Below, in pieces: positions 36,001-46,800 of a DNA stretch of 64,000 bases. Where the stretch lies: positions 124,001 to 188,000 of the forward strand of contig NZ_RHOP01000005.1 of NCBI RefSeq assembly GCF_003946575.1, written 5' to 3'. Made by a program: the position numbers and the translations under genes. The notes beneath the pieces are model-generated. The model was given only the letters and a program-made list of their open reading frames with translations. It was not told the origin of the DNA and made no database searches. How positions within the stretch are numbered: the first letter of the stretch is position 1; each line of letters begins with the position of its first letter. Source of the DNA: Companilactobacillus jidongensis (GTDB lineage: Bacteria > Bacillota > Bacilli > Lactobacillales > Lactobacillaceae).

Positions 36001-36933
36001 ATGAAAACCATATCCGTAATTGTGCCCTGTTATAACGAAGAAGAAACAATCAATTTATATTATGACGCTATGACTAAGGTTAAAAATGATAGTAATAAAT
36101 TCAAATTTGAATATTGGTTTGTGGACGACGGCTCAAGGGATAAAACTTATCCGGTACTAAAAGAACTACAAGCTGCCCATCCTGACGAAGTACACTATAT
36201 TACTTTCTCAAGAAACTTCGGTAAGGAATCAGCTCTCTATGCTGGTCTCAACGCTGTTACTGGCGACTATGTCGCCGTTATGGATGTCGACCTACAGGAT
36301 CCACCAGAAATGCTTGATGAGATGTTTGATATGCTAGAAACAGATGAATACGACTGTGTTGGAACCGCCAGAATGGATCGTGACGGCGAAAATCCAATTA
36401 TTTCTTTCTTTTCAAATGGCTTCTACGGTGTCATCAATAAAATGTCACAAACAAAGATCATCCCTGGTGCTCGTGATTATCGACTAATGACACGTCAAAT
36501 GGTCGATGCAATTCTATCAATGACTGAATACAATCGTTTCTCAAAAGGTATCTTCAGTTGGGTCGGCTTCAGAACTAAATATTTACCATACAAGAATCGT
36601 GAACGTGTTGCTGGTACTACTTCTTGGAACTTCTGGAAACTACTCAAATACGCTATAACCGGCATCATCGATTTCACTGAACGTCCACTGATGTTTGCCA
36701 CTTGGATGGGAATATTTTTCTCCGGCGTTTCCGTCCTCGCTATTATTGGAATTATCATTCGTAAATTGATTTATCCACTTAGCAGTGTTACTGGTTGGGC
36801 CTCGATGGTCTCGATCATCCTCTTGATTGGTGGAATACAATTATTAAGTATTGGTATCTTGGGAGAATATATCGGTAAGATCTTCTTAGAGGTCAAAAAG
36901 CGTCCGATTTATATCATAAGAGAGAAAAAATAA
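36001..36933 (+). CDS. GT2 glycosyltransferase, polyprenyl-phosphate sugar transferase type
   Basis: 310-aa enzyme. The N-terminal GT-A domain has ISVIVPCYNEEETI, the nucleotide-binding VDDGSRD and the metal motif MDVDLQDPPEM; two C-terminal spans follow (about 232-255 and 268-290). This is the GtrB/CsbB/DPM1-like layout that loads a sugar onto undecaprenyl phosphate for wall-polymer decoration. I take the ATG at 36001, since the longer frame starts inside the preceding terminator. Confidence 0.9.
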   Translation: MKTISVIVPCYNEEETINLYYDAMTKVKNDSNKFKFEYWFVDDGSRDKTYPVLKELQAAHPDEVHYITFSRNFGKESALYAGLNAVTGDYVAVMDVDLQDPPEMLDEMFDMLETDEYDCVGTARMDRDGENPIISFFSNGFYGVINKMSQTKIIPGARDYRLMTRQMVDAILSMTEYNRFSKGIFSWVGFRTKYLPYKNRERVAGTTSWNFWKLLKYAITGIIDFTERPLMFATWMGIFFSGVSVLAIIGIIIRKLIYPLSSVTGWASMVSIILLIGGIQLLSIGILGEYIGKIFLEVKKRPIYIIREKK

Positions 36934-36962
36934 AGACCAAATTTGTGGTCTTTATTTTTTTT
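36929..36962 (+). terminator. Terminator after the GT2 gene
   Basis: AAAGACCA / TGGTCTTT stem with 6-base loop, extended by A-T pairs, followed by T run. Confidence 0.85.
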
Positions 36963-37055
36963 ATCGAAATATCTTATTATCATATGATAACTGACACAAA
37001 AATTAAGTCACAATAGGCTATAATGGAAACAATGAACATGAGGACGGATAAAAAA

Positions 37056-37643
37056 ATGAATTCACGTGATAAACAAGCGGAAAACACCAAGAATGCAATC
37101 TTGCGAGTAGCCGCTAAAGACTTCTTATCTCAAGGATATCAAGCTACATCTACTAGAAAAATTGCTCAAGAGTTGAACATCACTCAACCAAATATGTACC
37201 ATTACTACAAGAATAAGAAAGTTCTATACGTCAAAGCTATCGAACACGAGGTCGGCGGATTCAGTGAAAAATTGTATGCTGAATATAATCGTAGCAAGGA
37301 TCTCCCCTTTGATGAAATGTTGACAACTATTTCGACATTCATGGTTGAGAACTTCAAACTTAATCTTTTCATGTTGCGACATGATTTGGATACTGTTTTT
37401 ACTGACGAAGAAAAAAAAGAAATCAGTAAGAATTGGGACGGCGGTTACTACAAAGTACTATTCAATATTTTCCAAGCACACAAGAACGAACTTAGATCTG
37501 ATCTATCGATCCCTGTTCAAGTAGGAACTTTTTTGACAATGCTTGTACCTTATATCGAGTATAGCGAAGCTCGTCGCAAACGAAATATCGCCAATTTGAA
37601 TACTATGATCAAGATTTTTCTTCACGGTATCAAAAAAGAATAG
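37056..37643 (+). CDS. TetR-family transcriptional regulator
   Basis: 195-aa regulator. The N-terminal helix-turn-helix region reads AILRVAAKDFLSQGYQATSTRKIAQELNITQPNMYHYYKNKKVLY; the C-terminal part is a helical ligand/dimer domain. ATG 37056 lies after GAGGACGG; an ATG at 37023 has no binding site. It is 8 bp upstream of the Na+/H+ antiporter gene, so the two form an operon and the regulator likely controls it. Confidence 0.87.
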   Translation: MNSRDKQAENTKNAILRVAAKDFLSQGYQATSTRKIAQELNITQPNMYHYYKNKKVLYVKAIEHEVGGFSEKLYAEYNRSKDLPFDEMLTTISTFMVENFKLNLFMLRHDLDTVFTDEEKKEISKNWDGGYYKVLFNIFQAHKNELRSDLSIPVQVGTFLTMLVPYIEYSEARRKRNIANLNTMIKIFLHGIKKE

Positions 37644-37651
37644 GAGTACAA

Positions 37652-38818
37652 ATGGAATTTATAACCCTTCTGGCTTTAATGCTCTTCCTAACTTTGATTG
37701 TTAGTCACATTTTCAACAAAATGAACCTACCAGCCGTGATTGGGCAGCTGATACTTGGAGTCATTTTGGGTCGTGGACTACTAAATATTGTTCAACCGAC
37801 GCATGAATTAGAGTTATTCGCTAACATTGGCGTTATTATGCTGATGTTTTTGGCGGGACTTGAAAGTGACTTGAATTTATTGCGTAAGCATTTAGGACCA
37901 AGCATTACGGTAGCTATTTTTGGGGTTATTCTTCCAGTTGCTTTGACGCTCGTAACTTCGATTGCATTTGGGATCAATTTGCGTGAAAGCATCTTCATCT
38001 CAGTTGTCTTTGCTGCGACTTCAGTCTCCATCTCAGTTGAAGTTTTGAAGAGTTTGAATTATTTATCGAGTACCTCGGGAACGGTTATTTTAGGTGCTGC
38101 GGTAGCAGACGATATTTTGGCAATTTCGATTTTAAGTGTTATGTCAGGAACTTTAACCGGGCATTTCTCAATGAAAAAAATCTGGATCTTATTAGCACTC
38201 TGGATCTTATTAGCACTCTGGATCTTATTTGTCATCGTCACATATGTCGCCTATCGTTGGATCGTACCAGAGATCATGCATCTAGCAAACTACTTAGAAG
38301 CCACACATGCTCCCACTATCACGGCTCTAGTAGTCTGTTTGATCTTCGCTTACTTTGCCGATTGGGTTAAGCTAGATTCTGTTTTAGGTGCCTTTGTGGC
38401 TGGTATTGCAATTTCTAACTCACCTAATTACAACAACAAGATCAATCAAAATATTGAGATTATTGGTTATTCAGTTTTTATTCCAATTTTCTTTATTAGT
38501 ATCGGATTGAATCTACAATTTGCTAGTTTAATCAAAGATTTTTGGTTAATTCTACTCTTCACTATTACAGGCATAGTTGGTAAGCTGATTGGTGCAGGGT
38601 TCGGAGCACGAATCTCCGGATTCGACATGAAAGATTCATACGTTATTGGTTCTGGAATGATTTCTCGTGGTGAAATGGCACTGATAGTTGCACAGGTTGG
38701 ATTTAGTGTTCAACTACTATCTGAGGAATATTATTCATCAGTTATTATCAGTATTATCTTGATTACGATTTTGGCACCATTTTTCTTGAAACACTCTATT
38801 AGTAAAAACCCTATATAA
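37652..38818 (+). CDS. CPA2-family Na+/H+ (or K+/H+) antiporter, NapA-like
   Basis: 388-aa antiporter with about 12 spans. The paired aspartates of the ion site are in GAAVADDILAISIL and the N-terminal LPAVIGQLILGVILG and FLAGLESDL match NapA/KefB-type exchangers. There is no C-terminal TrkA-N domain. Spans 6-7 contain an 18-bp tandem repeat that encodes WILLAL twice. AGGAG precedes the ATG. Confidence 0.9.
   Translation: MEFITLLALMLFLTLIVSHIFNKMNLPAVIGQLILGVILGRGLLNIVQPTHELELFANIGVIMLMFLAGLESDLNLLRKHLGPSITVAIFGVILPVALTLVTSIAFGINLRESIFISVVFAATSVSISVEVLKSLNYLSSTSGTVILGAAVADDILAISILSVMSGTLTGHFSMKKIWILLALWILLALWILFVIVTYVAYRWIVPEIMHLANYLEATHAPTITALVVCLIFAYFADWVKLDSVLGAFVAGIAISNSPNYNNKINQNIEIIGYSVFIPIFFISIGLNLQFASLIKDFWLILLFTITGIVGKLIGAGFGARISGFDMKDSYVIGSGMISRGEMALIVAQVGFSVQLLSEEYYSSVIISIILITILAPFFLKHSISKNPI
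38182..38229 (+). repeat. In-frame 18-bp tandem repeat inside the antiporter gene
   Basis: CTGGATCTTATTAGCACT occurs at 38182-38199 and again at 38200-38217, then a 12-bp partial copy. It encodes WILLAL-WILLAL-WILF and lengthens one membrane helix. The copies are identical, implying a recent slippage event. Confidence 0.9.
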
Positions 38819-38906
38819 TCTTATCAGTACCACCTATTTGATAAAAAGATATATAATGGTAGCGTAAACAATTTTTCAATCAACTATTATGAAGGAGAAG
38901 GTTATT

Positions 38907-40094
38907 ATGGCACATATTTTAGTATTAGGCGCTGGATACGGTGGGTTAACGGCCGCTCGTGACCTTGCCAAATCAACACCAGCAGGAACACAAATCGACT
39001 TAGTAGATAAAAATGCATTGCACGTTGAAAAAACTGGACTACACATGATTGCAGCAGGTACAACAAGAGCAGATGCTGTTAGTTTTGATATTCGTTCTGT
39101 TCTCCCTTCAAGCGTCAACTTCATTCAAGCAACGGTCAAAAACCTTGATCTCGATAACAAGACAGTTCAATTCGATGATCACGATGATATTACTTATGAT
39201 TATATTGTCGTAGCTCTTGGTTTCCGTTCAGAAGACTTTGGCCTAGAAGGTGCTAGTGATAACGCCCTCATCCTCCAAGACTTAGACACAGCCAAAAATA
39301 TATATAAAACAATGAACAAAAATATCGCTAATTACAAAGAATCACAAGATCCAGCTGACTTAAGTATCGTTGTTTGTGGTGCTGGATTTACTGGTATCGA
39401 AATTCTTGGGGAACTAGTAGATACTGTTAAGATCCTCAAAGCCAAATATGGCGTTCCTGAAATTAAAGTTACATGTCTAGAAATGGCCACAAGAATTCTT
39501 CCTATGTTTGACGAGAACCTTGCTAGTTATGCTGTTTCATACCTTGAAAAAAATGGCATCAAGCTTCTAACCGGTGCTAAGATCACTAAGATCGAGCCTA
39601 AAGCTGTTGTTTATATGGACGGCGACACCGAGAAAAAGGTCGAAGGAAGCACAATTCTTTGGACCGTTGGTGTCAGTGGTAGTGATGTTATCAAAGATTC
39701 CGGCATTGAAGCTAGAAGAAACCGTGTCATGACGACATCGTTCCTTAATCTTGAAGATCACCCTGAAGCATTCTTCATCGGTGATGATTCAGCTATGATC
39801 CCTGAAGGACAAGAACGTCCATTACCAACAACTGGACAACTCGCTTCAGCTGAAGGTGTTTCTGTAGCTAACAATATCGGTGCAGCTTTGAGCGGTGCAG
39901 AACTCAAACCATTCGTCTACAACTCACTTGGTACTATTGCTTCACTTGGACAAAACCACGGTATCGCTGAAATCTTGAGCAAAGGTTATAAGTTCAAGGG
40001 CCACACAGCTTCACTACTCAAACATCTCTCAGGAGACAGAAGTTTGATGGAAGTTGCCGGACTCAAGACAGCTATCAAGAAGGGTACAATTTAA
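38907..40094 (+). CDS. ndh: Type II NADH:quinone dehydrogenase (NDH-2)
   Basis: 395-aa single-subunit flavoprotein. The FAD motif is at the N-terminus (HILVLGAGYGGLTAARDL), the NADH-binding motif at about 155-180 (SIVVCGAGFTGIEILGEL), and the second FAD motif is AFFIGDDSAM. It passes electrons from NADH to menaquinone without proton pumping. ATG 38907 follows AAGGAGAAGG. With CydAB and MenA it completes a minimal aerobic chain. Confidence 0.94.
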   Translation: MAHILVLGAGYGGLTAARDLAKSTPAGTQIDLVDKNALHVEKTGLHMIAAGTTRADAVSFDIRSVLPSSVNFIQATVKNLDLDNKTVQFDDHDDITYDYIVVALGFRSEDFGLEGASDNALILQDLDTAKNIYKTMNKNIANYKESQDPADLSIVVCGAGFTGIEILGELVDTVKILKAKYGVPEIKVTCLEMATRILPMFDENLASYAVSYLEKNGIKLLTGAKITKIEPKAVVYMDGDTEKKVEGSTILWTVGVSGSDVIKDSGIEARRNRVMTTSFLNLEDHPEAFFIGDDSAMIPEGQERPLPTTGQLASAEGVSVANNIGAALSGAELKPFVYNSLGTIASLGQNHGIAEILSKGYKFKGHTASLLKHLSGDRSLMEVAGLKTAIKKGTI

Positions 40095-40107
40095 TTTATA
40101 AACTACA

Positions 40108-40134
40108 AAAGATCTCTTTAGAGGTCTTTTTTTG
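40108..40134 (+). terminator. Terminator after ndh
   Basis: AAAGATCTC TTTA GAGGTCTTT followed by T run. Confidence 0.83.
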
Positions 40135-40237
40135 TTGTCAAATTGACATTTCGTATTATCATAACTAATTCAGTCTATTTAAATTGTTTTATTAATAGAA
40201 AGATATTAACATCTTTGGTAAATGTGAGGTGATATTC

Positions 40238-41005
40238 ATGTCAGTCAAAAAAACACAACACTGCATCATATGCCAAAATCGCTTTTCTCCAACGGAGGGT
40301 CTTTTTTTAAGAGATTTGAACACGACCCTTCAACAGGAAATAAAGCATAAAAATGACTTTGCAAAAGATTCCAGTTTCATTTGCCTTCGTGACTTACAAA
40401 TCATTCGACTCACAAATATGCAGAATGTCATCGATCATGATCTAGAGATCGACCGTCGCATGAATTCTGAACTGCAAAAAGAATTGTCGAAGGATACTTA
40501 TGAGATCCGTAATTTAAATGATACTATTCATGGCAAACTTACCCGCGGTCAAAAATTATCAGATGCCGTCGCCAGATTCGGTGGTAGCTGGGGATTTATT
40601 ATTACCTTTGTCATTATTCTGATCGTCTGGATGGCAATTAATATTGTTCACTTATTCGGAATTAACTTCGACCCCTATCCGTTTATCTTACTCAATTTGT
40701 TCTTAAGCTGTATTGCTGCCATTCAGGCACCAATTATTATGATGAGTCAAAATCGTCAGGCCGATCGTGATAGATTCGATGCTGAAAATGACTACCGGAC
40801 TAACAGCAAATCTGAAAAAGAAATCAGTGTTCTTCATGAAAAATTTGATCAATTAAATGAGGTCCAATGGCCTCACTTGATAGATATCCAAAAAATGCAG
40901 ATTGAAGTATTGAGTGAACTGGAAAATGAAATTCAATCCTTGAAGGATGAACAACATCGGCAAAACAATCCTAACCATCTGCGGCACCAAAGGAAAAATT
41001 TATAG
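40238..41005 (+). CDS. DUF1003 family membrane protein
   Basis: 255 aa. The N-terminus has a CIICQNRF cysteine pair, then LTRGQKLSDAVARFGGSWGFIITFVIILIVWM and PYPFILLNLFLSCIAAIQAPIIMMSQNRQADRDR, which is the DUF1003 core with two spans. The C-terminus is a coiled coil (about 200-245). Function unknown. GAGGTGAT precedes ATG 40238. kup follows 67 bp later and may be co-transcribed. Confidence 0.87.
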   Translation: MSVKKTQHCIICQNRFSPTEGLFLRDLNTTLQQEIKHKNDFAKDSSFICLRDLQIIRLTNMQNVIDHDLEIDRRMNSELQKELSKDTYEIRNLNDTIHGKLTRGQKLSDAVARFGGSWGFIITFVIILIVWMAINIVHLFGINFDPYPFILLNLFLSCIAAIQAPIIMMSQNRQADRDRFDAENDYRTNSKSEKEISVLHEKFDQLNEVQWPHLIDIQKMQIEVLSELENEIQSLKDEQHRQNNPNHLRHQRKNL

Positions 41006-41072
41006 TGCTCTTTTATTGTTATTTTTATAATTTCAGACTAGTATCACCTTTGCAGATTAGGAGGATTAGATA

Positions 41073-43088
41073 ATGAAAAAAACGACATCCTCATTTTCAA
41101 AATTAGGTATGCTGATAACTTTGGGAATCGTTTATGGTGACATTGGTACCTCACCACTCTACGTTATGAACGCTATAATCAACGATGCTGGTAAAATGAA
41201 AGAAGCTGTTCCTGAATATATCATTGGCAGTATTTCGCTGATCTTTTGGACTTTGATGCTGATCACTACGATCAAATATATCTGTATTGCAATGAAAGCT
41301 GATAACCACAGTGAAGGTGGTATCTTCGCCTTATTTGCACTGGTACGATCCAAGAAATGGTTGATTATCCCCGCTCTAATTGGCGGTTCTGCCCTCTTAG
41401 CTGATGGCACACTAACTCCTGCTGTTACCGTCACTTCGGCAATGGAAGGCCTCAAGGGGCAATCACTAGGTAACTTCACTATGTCCAACGATCAAAGCGT
41501 TATTCTGATCATGGTCACAGTTATTCTGTTGACTATCTTCGTCATTCAGAAGTTTGGTACCGATCGGATCGGTAAATCATTTGGACCCATTATGCTGATC
41601 TGGTTCAGTTTCATCGGTATCATGGGACTGATAAATATCACTAGTGACTGGACCGTTTTACGCGCCCTATCACCAATTTATGCAATCAAGATTCTGACCA
41701 GTCCAGTCAATCACGTTGGAATATTTATTCTTGGTAGTGTCTTCCTAGCCACGACTGGTGCCGAAGCGCTGTATTCCGATATGGGACAAGTGGGTAAGTA
41801 TAACATCTACGCTACGTGGCCATTTGTTTACACCATGCTGATGCTCAATTACTTGGGTCAAGGTGCTTGGGTCATGTCACATTATTTGGACAAACAATAC
41901 ATGAACCTAAATACAATCAATCCGTTCTACGAAATGCTACCTGGACAAACAAAAATATTTGCTATTCTGATTGCGACAATGGCAGCTATCATCGCCTCTC
42001 AAGCTTTGATTACTGGTTCGTATACACTGGTCGAAGAAGCCATTGGCCTCAAGATACTACCCCGATTAAGGGTCAAATTTCCCGGCGATAGTAAGAGCCA
42101 ACTCTATATCGGATCAGTTAATTGGTTACTATGCTTAGTGACACTTGGCATCGTCTGGAGTTTTAGGACTTCCGAACACATGGAGGCCGCTTATGGACTT
42201 GCCATCACCTTGACAATGTTAATGACAACGATCCTATTGCATCAATTCATCATCATGAAAAAGCATCCCATCGCTGCAACAATTTTTGTCAGCTTCTTCT
42301 TCACACTCGAGACTCTCTTCTTTATTTCTAGCTTAGTAAAATTCGTTCATGGCGGTTATATTACCGTAATTATCACGACAATCATTCTAATGATCATGGT
42401 CGTTTGGTACTTCGGTAACAAGCGTCGTGATATGTACTTGGATGAAAGCCAGTCCGTCTCACTACTCAATTACATTCCCCAACTGGAAAAATTGAGTAAC
42501 GATGAACGTGTACCACTATATGCGACTAACCTAGTCTTCTTGAACCGGATCGGGTCAGACTATTCCATCAAACGTTCGATCATCTATTCGATTCTTGATC
42601 AAGAACCTAAACGTGCCAAAGTCTACTGGTTCATCACCGTTAATCAAACGGACAAGCCTTATGAATGTAACTATAATGTCGATATGATGGATACCAGAAA
42701 TGTCGTCAATGTTCAACTGAATCTAGGATTCAAGAAGTCACAACATGTTAATATTTATATTCGTCAAATCGTCAACGGTTTGATGACTGATCACGTAATT
42801 GATTCACAGACACCTGATTATTCTATGATGCCAGATCGCCGTGTCGGATCATTCAAATTCGTTATCCTAAACGAACAATTCCAAGATCTTGGTGCTCAGG
42901 AGCATATGAATAGCTGGGACAGATACTTGATTGGTGGACGTATCCTCTTACAAAACCTTACCTTGTCACCGGCCATGTGGTATGGCTTAGAATTCAGTGA
43001 TGTTACCGAGGAAAAAGTTCCACTATTCTTGGGCAGTCACATCGATCATTATTTGGTCAAAAAACAAGTTAGAAACATAAAAAAATAA
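41073..43088 (+). CDS. kup: KUP-family potassium transporter
   Basis: 671-aa K+/H+ symporter. It opens with the KUP signature [14 protein letters not shown], has about 12 spans up to residue 445, and a cytoplasmic C-terminal domain. [16 protein letters not shown] and [19 protein letters not shown] are conserved in the family. TAGGAGGA precedes the ATG and a bidirectional terminator follows. In lactobacilli some relatives respond to c-di-AMP; that is not shown here. Confidence 0.95.
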   Translation: MKKTTSSFSKLGMLITLGIVYGDIGTSPLYVMNAIINDAGKMKEAVPEYIIGSISLIFWTLMLITTIKYICIAMKADNHSEGGIFALFALVRSKKWLIIPALIGGSALLADGTLTPAVTVTSAMEGLKGQSLGNFTMSNDQSVILIMVTVILLTIFVIQKFGTDRIGKSFGPIMLIWFSFIGIMGLINITSDWTVLRALSPIYAIKILTSPVNHVGIFILGSVFLATTGAEALYSDMGQVGKYNIYATWPFVYTMLMLNYLGQGAWVMSHYLDKQYMNLNTINPFYEMLPGQTKIFAILIATMAAIIASQALITGSYTLVEEAIGLKILPRLRVKFPGDSKSQLYIGSVNWLLCLVTLGIVWSFRTSEHMEAAYGLAITLTMLMTTILLHQFIIMKKHPIAATIFVSFFFTLETLFFISSLVKFVHGGYITVIITTIILMIMVVWYFGNKRRDMYLDESQSVSLLNYIPQLEKLSNDERVPLYATNLVFLNRIGSDYSIKRSIIYSILDQEPKRAKVYWFITVNQTDKPYECNYNVDMMDTRNVVNVQLNLGFKKSQHVNIYIRQIVNGLMTDHVIDSQTPDYSMMPDRRVGSFKFVILNEQFQDLGAQEHMNSWDRYLIGGRILLQNLTLSPAMWYGLEFSDVTEEKVPLFLGSHIDHYLVKKQVRNIKK

Positions 43089-43114
43089 ACTTCCAAATGG
43101 AAGTTTATTTTTTT
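43083..43114. terminator. Bidirectional terminator after kup
   Basis: AAATAAACTTCC AAAT GGAAGTTTATTT with T run; placed between convergent genes. Confidence 0.88.
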
Positions 43115-43117
43115 GCA

Positions 43118-43675
43118 CTATTTTACGATTTTAGCTCCTAATACTTTTTCAAAATGTTCCATCGCCCAGTCATGACCAGCTTGATTGAATGATGCCACGC
43201 ATGAACTGTGAATTACTAACTTGTAGTTCAAGTTATAAGCGTCGATTGCCGTGTGTAAGACACAAATGTCAGTACAGACACCAGCTAAGTGCAACGTATC
43301 AACGTCACGCTCACGAAGTCTAATATCTAGGTCAGTGCCGGCAAAAGCACTGTAACGAGTCTTAGGAAATTGTTTGATGTTATCCTCGTCGCGGTGCTTC
43401 TCATACCAAGGCTTAACCTCACCATATAATTCCCTACCCCATGTATCTTCAACATTGTGAGCTGGGAAAAGCTTGGACTCTGGATGATACTGATCAAATG
43501 GAATGTGCAAATCAGTTGGCAGCCAAACCCAATCATCATTTTTGCGCATGTTTTCAGCTAGTTTTATGATATTTGGCTCAATAGCTTGGCCGGCTTCTCC
43601 ACAAGTCAATGCACCTTTGTCCGCTACAAAATCGTTCGTGTAATCAATAATAAGTAAAGCTTCATGTGATGCCAT
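43118..43675 (-). CDS. Isochorismatase-fold cysteine hydrolase, nicotinamidase-like
   Basis: 185-aa hydrolase. The catalytic triad is Asp in LLIIDYTNDFV, Lys in FPKTRYSAF and Cys in LAGVCTDICV. The metal-binding His pattern (DLHIPFDQYHPES) and the length fit PncA, which deamidates nicotinamide in NAD salvage. Relatives with other amides as substrates exist. It is divergent from cas9 with a 169-bp gap. Confidence 0.87.
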   Translation of the reverse strand: MASHEALLIIDYTNDFVADKGALTCGEAGQAIEPNIIKLAENMRKNDDWVWLPTDLHIPFDQYHPESKLFPAHNVEDTWGRELYGEVKPWYEKHRDEDNIKQFPKTRYSAFAGTDLDIRLRERDVDTLHLAGVCTDICVLHTAIDAYNLNYKLVIHSSCVASFNQAGHDWAMEHFEKVLGAKIVK

Positions 43676-43844
43676 GTTTATCCCTACTTTCTTATTTGTT
43701 ACCTTTGATTATTGATGGATATTGGAGATATGTCAAACCTTAGGTAAAAAAAACATTATTTCCCATAAAAACACGTAAAACATTTTCAGTTTTGATAGAA
43801 TTAAAGTGTTTTAGTACTTGTTACAAACTAGGAGGGAACAAGTT

Positions 43845-46800
43845 ATGAATAGAAAAACAACCAAATTTAACATTGGGTTAGATATTGGTACCGGCTCTGT
43901 TGGCTGGGCAGTTACGGATAATAATTATAATTTATTGCATGCAAAAAAGAAAAACCTTTGGGGAGTACGTTTATTCAATACAGCAGAGACTGCTGCCGAA
44001 AGACGTTCAAATCGCTCAGCTAGAAGACGTTACCGAAGACGCCGTAATCGTTTAAACTGGTTAGATGAAATATTTGCGGACGAATTATTTAAAGCTGATC
44101 CAGGTTTTTTGAATCGCATGAAATACACTTGGATATCTAAGAAGGATAAAACAAGAACTCGTGATGAATATAATTTATTTATTGATAAAGGATTCAATGA
44201 CAAAACATATTTTGACAAATATCCCACTATTTTTCATCTTAGAAAACATTTAATTGAAGATACACAAAAAGCTGATATTCGTTTGGTTTATTTAGTAATT
44301 CATAATATTTTAAAATACCGTGGTAACTTCACATATGAACACCAAAACTTCGATGTTTCAAAAATGAACAAAGGACTTGAAAATACCTTATTAGAACTAA
44401 ATCAATCATTAGATCAATTTGGTCTAAGCCTACCTGAAGGAGTAAATTTTAAAAAAATTAGTGAAATTTTACTTGAGAAAAACTGGAGCCCTAGTCATAA
44501 GGTCAGTGATATCCTAACTTTGGTGAATCCTGAAAAGGATATGAAGCAGTTATATAAACAAGTATTTACATTATTGGTTGGTAACAAAGCAGATTTGACT
44601 AAATTATTCGATATTGAATCCACTGATAAAATATCTATTAGTTTTTCTTCAAATACAATTGAGACTGAGCTTAGCGATACCCAAGAAAAATTAACCGATG
44701 AACAATATTCTATAATTGAATTAGCAAATCCTATTTATAGCACAATTGTTTTAAATGATATCCTCAATGGTGAAACTTATTTGAGCTTTGCCCAGGTTAT
44801 CAAGTACGAGTCCCATCATGAAGACTTAATGCAACTTAAGACATTATGGAGAAATGACGAAGATTCTGCTGCTGTTAAAAAAGCACGAATCGCCTACGAT
44901 AAATATCTTGATGATGGTAAATACAATCTTGATGATTTCTATAAAGACATTAAAAAATATCTATCGACAAAAGATGATACCTATTCTCAAACCTCTTTAG
45001 AGAAAATCGAAAAACGTCAATATCTATTAAAACAAAGAACAAGCGAAAATGGAGTTATTCCATTCCAACTTAACGAAAATGAATTACTTAAAATAATTGA
45101 CAATCAATCACAGTACTATCCATTCTTGAAGGAAAACAAAGATAAAATTCTATCATTAATTAACTTTAGAATTCCATACTACGTCGGACCTCTTCAATGT
45201 AAAGATAAGAGTGATTTTGCTTGGATGGAAAGAAAAGCTGATGGACCAATTCGTCCATGGAACTTTGATGAAAAGGTTGACCGTGAAAAATCGTCAAATA
45301 ACTTTATTCGTCGTATGACTGCCACAGATACTTACTTGATTGGTGAACCAGTTGTACCTAAGTACAGCCTAATATATCAAAAGTACGAAGTATTAAGTGA
45401 ACTTAATAATGTCAGAATTAAGAGTACTGGTGAAGAGTCTGACAACGGAGAGAGATTATCCGTTGAAGTAAAACAGCGTATCTACAATGAGCTATTTAAG
45501 AAACACACTACAGTATCCACAAAACGTCTCAAAGATTGGTTGATTAAAGAAAGCTATTATTCAGCACCTGAAGTTCATGGATTATCCGATAAAACCAAGT
45601 TTTTATCTAGTCTGTCCTCATATCGTAAACTAGTTCCAATATTCGGTAGTGATTTTGTTGATGACAATAAAAATCTTAAGCATTTAGAAGAAGTTATTGA
45701 ATGGCAAACTGTTTTTGAAGATCGACAAATTCTTAAATTGAAGCTTAAAAATTCCGGTCTATATACTGACGAACAAATCAATAAATTAGCCTCTATTCGT
45801 TATCAAGGTTGGGGACGATTTTCTAACAAATTGCTTACACAATTATTCATTGAGACGAAGATTGGTAACGAACACCAACCAAGTGAGCATTCAATTATCG
45901 ATTTGATGTGGCAAACAAAGAGTAATTTTATGGAAATTATTCGTGATGATAAATATAATTTTGAAGAACAAATCAAACATAATAATGTTGGGGATGCTGA
46001 TAATAAAAAGCCACTCGATCTCGTCAATGAATTACCTGGTTCCCCCGCTTTAAAACGTGGTATTTGGCAAGCCATCGTCATTGTTCAAGAACTATCTAAG
46101 TTTATGAAACATGCTCCTGAACATATCTTTATTGAATTCACACGTGACGATAAAGATAGTACAATTACTAATTCCAGATATAAACAATTAGAAAAGAAAT
46201 ATAAAGAATTAGCAGACATCACTAGAAACTTAGCATCTGAATTAAAAAACGCATTATACCCTACCGATGATTTAAAAAATCTGATGAAAGACAAAAAAAA
46301 CGCTCTATCAAACGAGCGACTAATGTTGTATTTCTCACAAATGGGTAAGAGCTTATATAGCAATGCAGAAATCGATATCAATCGTTTATTCACAACAGAT
46401 TATCAGGTCGATCACATTTTGCCACAGTCCTATATCAAGGACGATTCACTTGAAAATAAAGCACTTGTTAAAGCCAATGAAAATCAAAGAAAATTAGATG
46501 ATCTACTCTTACCAAATGATGTCATTGTAAATAACACTAACCGCTGGCAATATCTCAAGGAAGCCGGTCTAATGGGACCTAAAAAGTTTGCCAATTTAAC
46601 TAGAACACAGGTTACTGAACGACAACAAGAAGGCTTCATCAATCGTCAATTAGTTCAGACTTCACAAATGGTTAAGAACGTTGCCAATATTCTCGATAGT
46701 ATTTACCCAGATACACAAATTATCGAAACACGTGCTGGATTAGGAATGGGATTCCGTGATGCTTTCAGTCATCTTAATAAGGAAACCTACCACTACGAAC

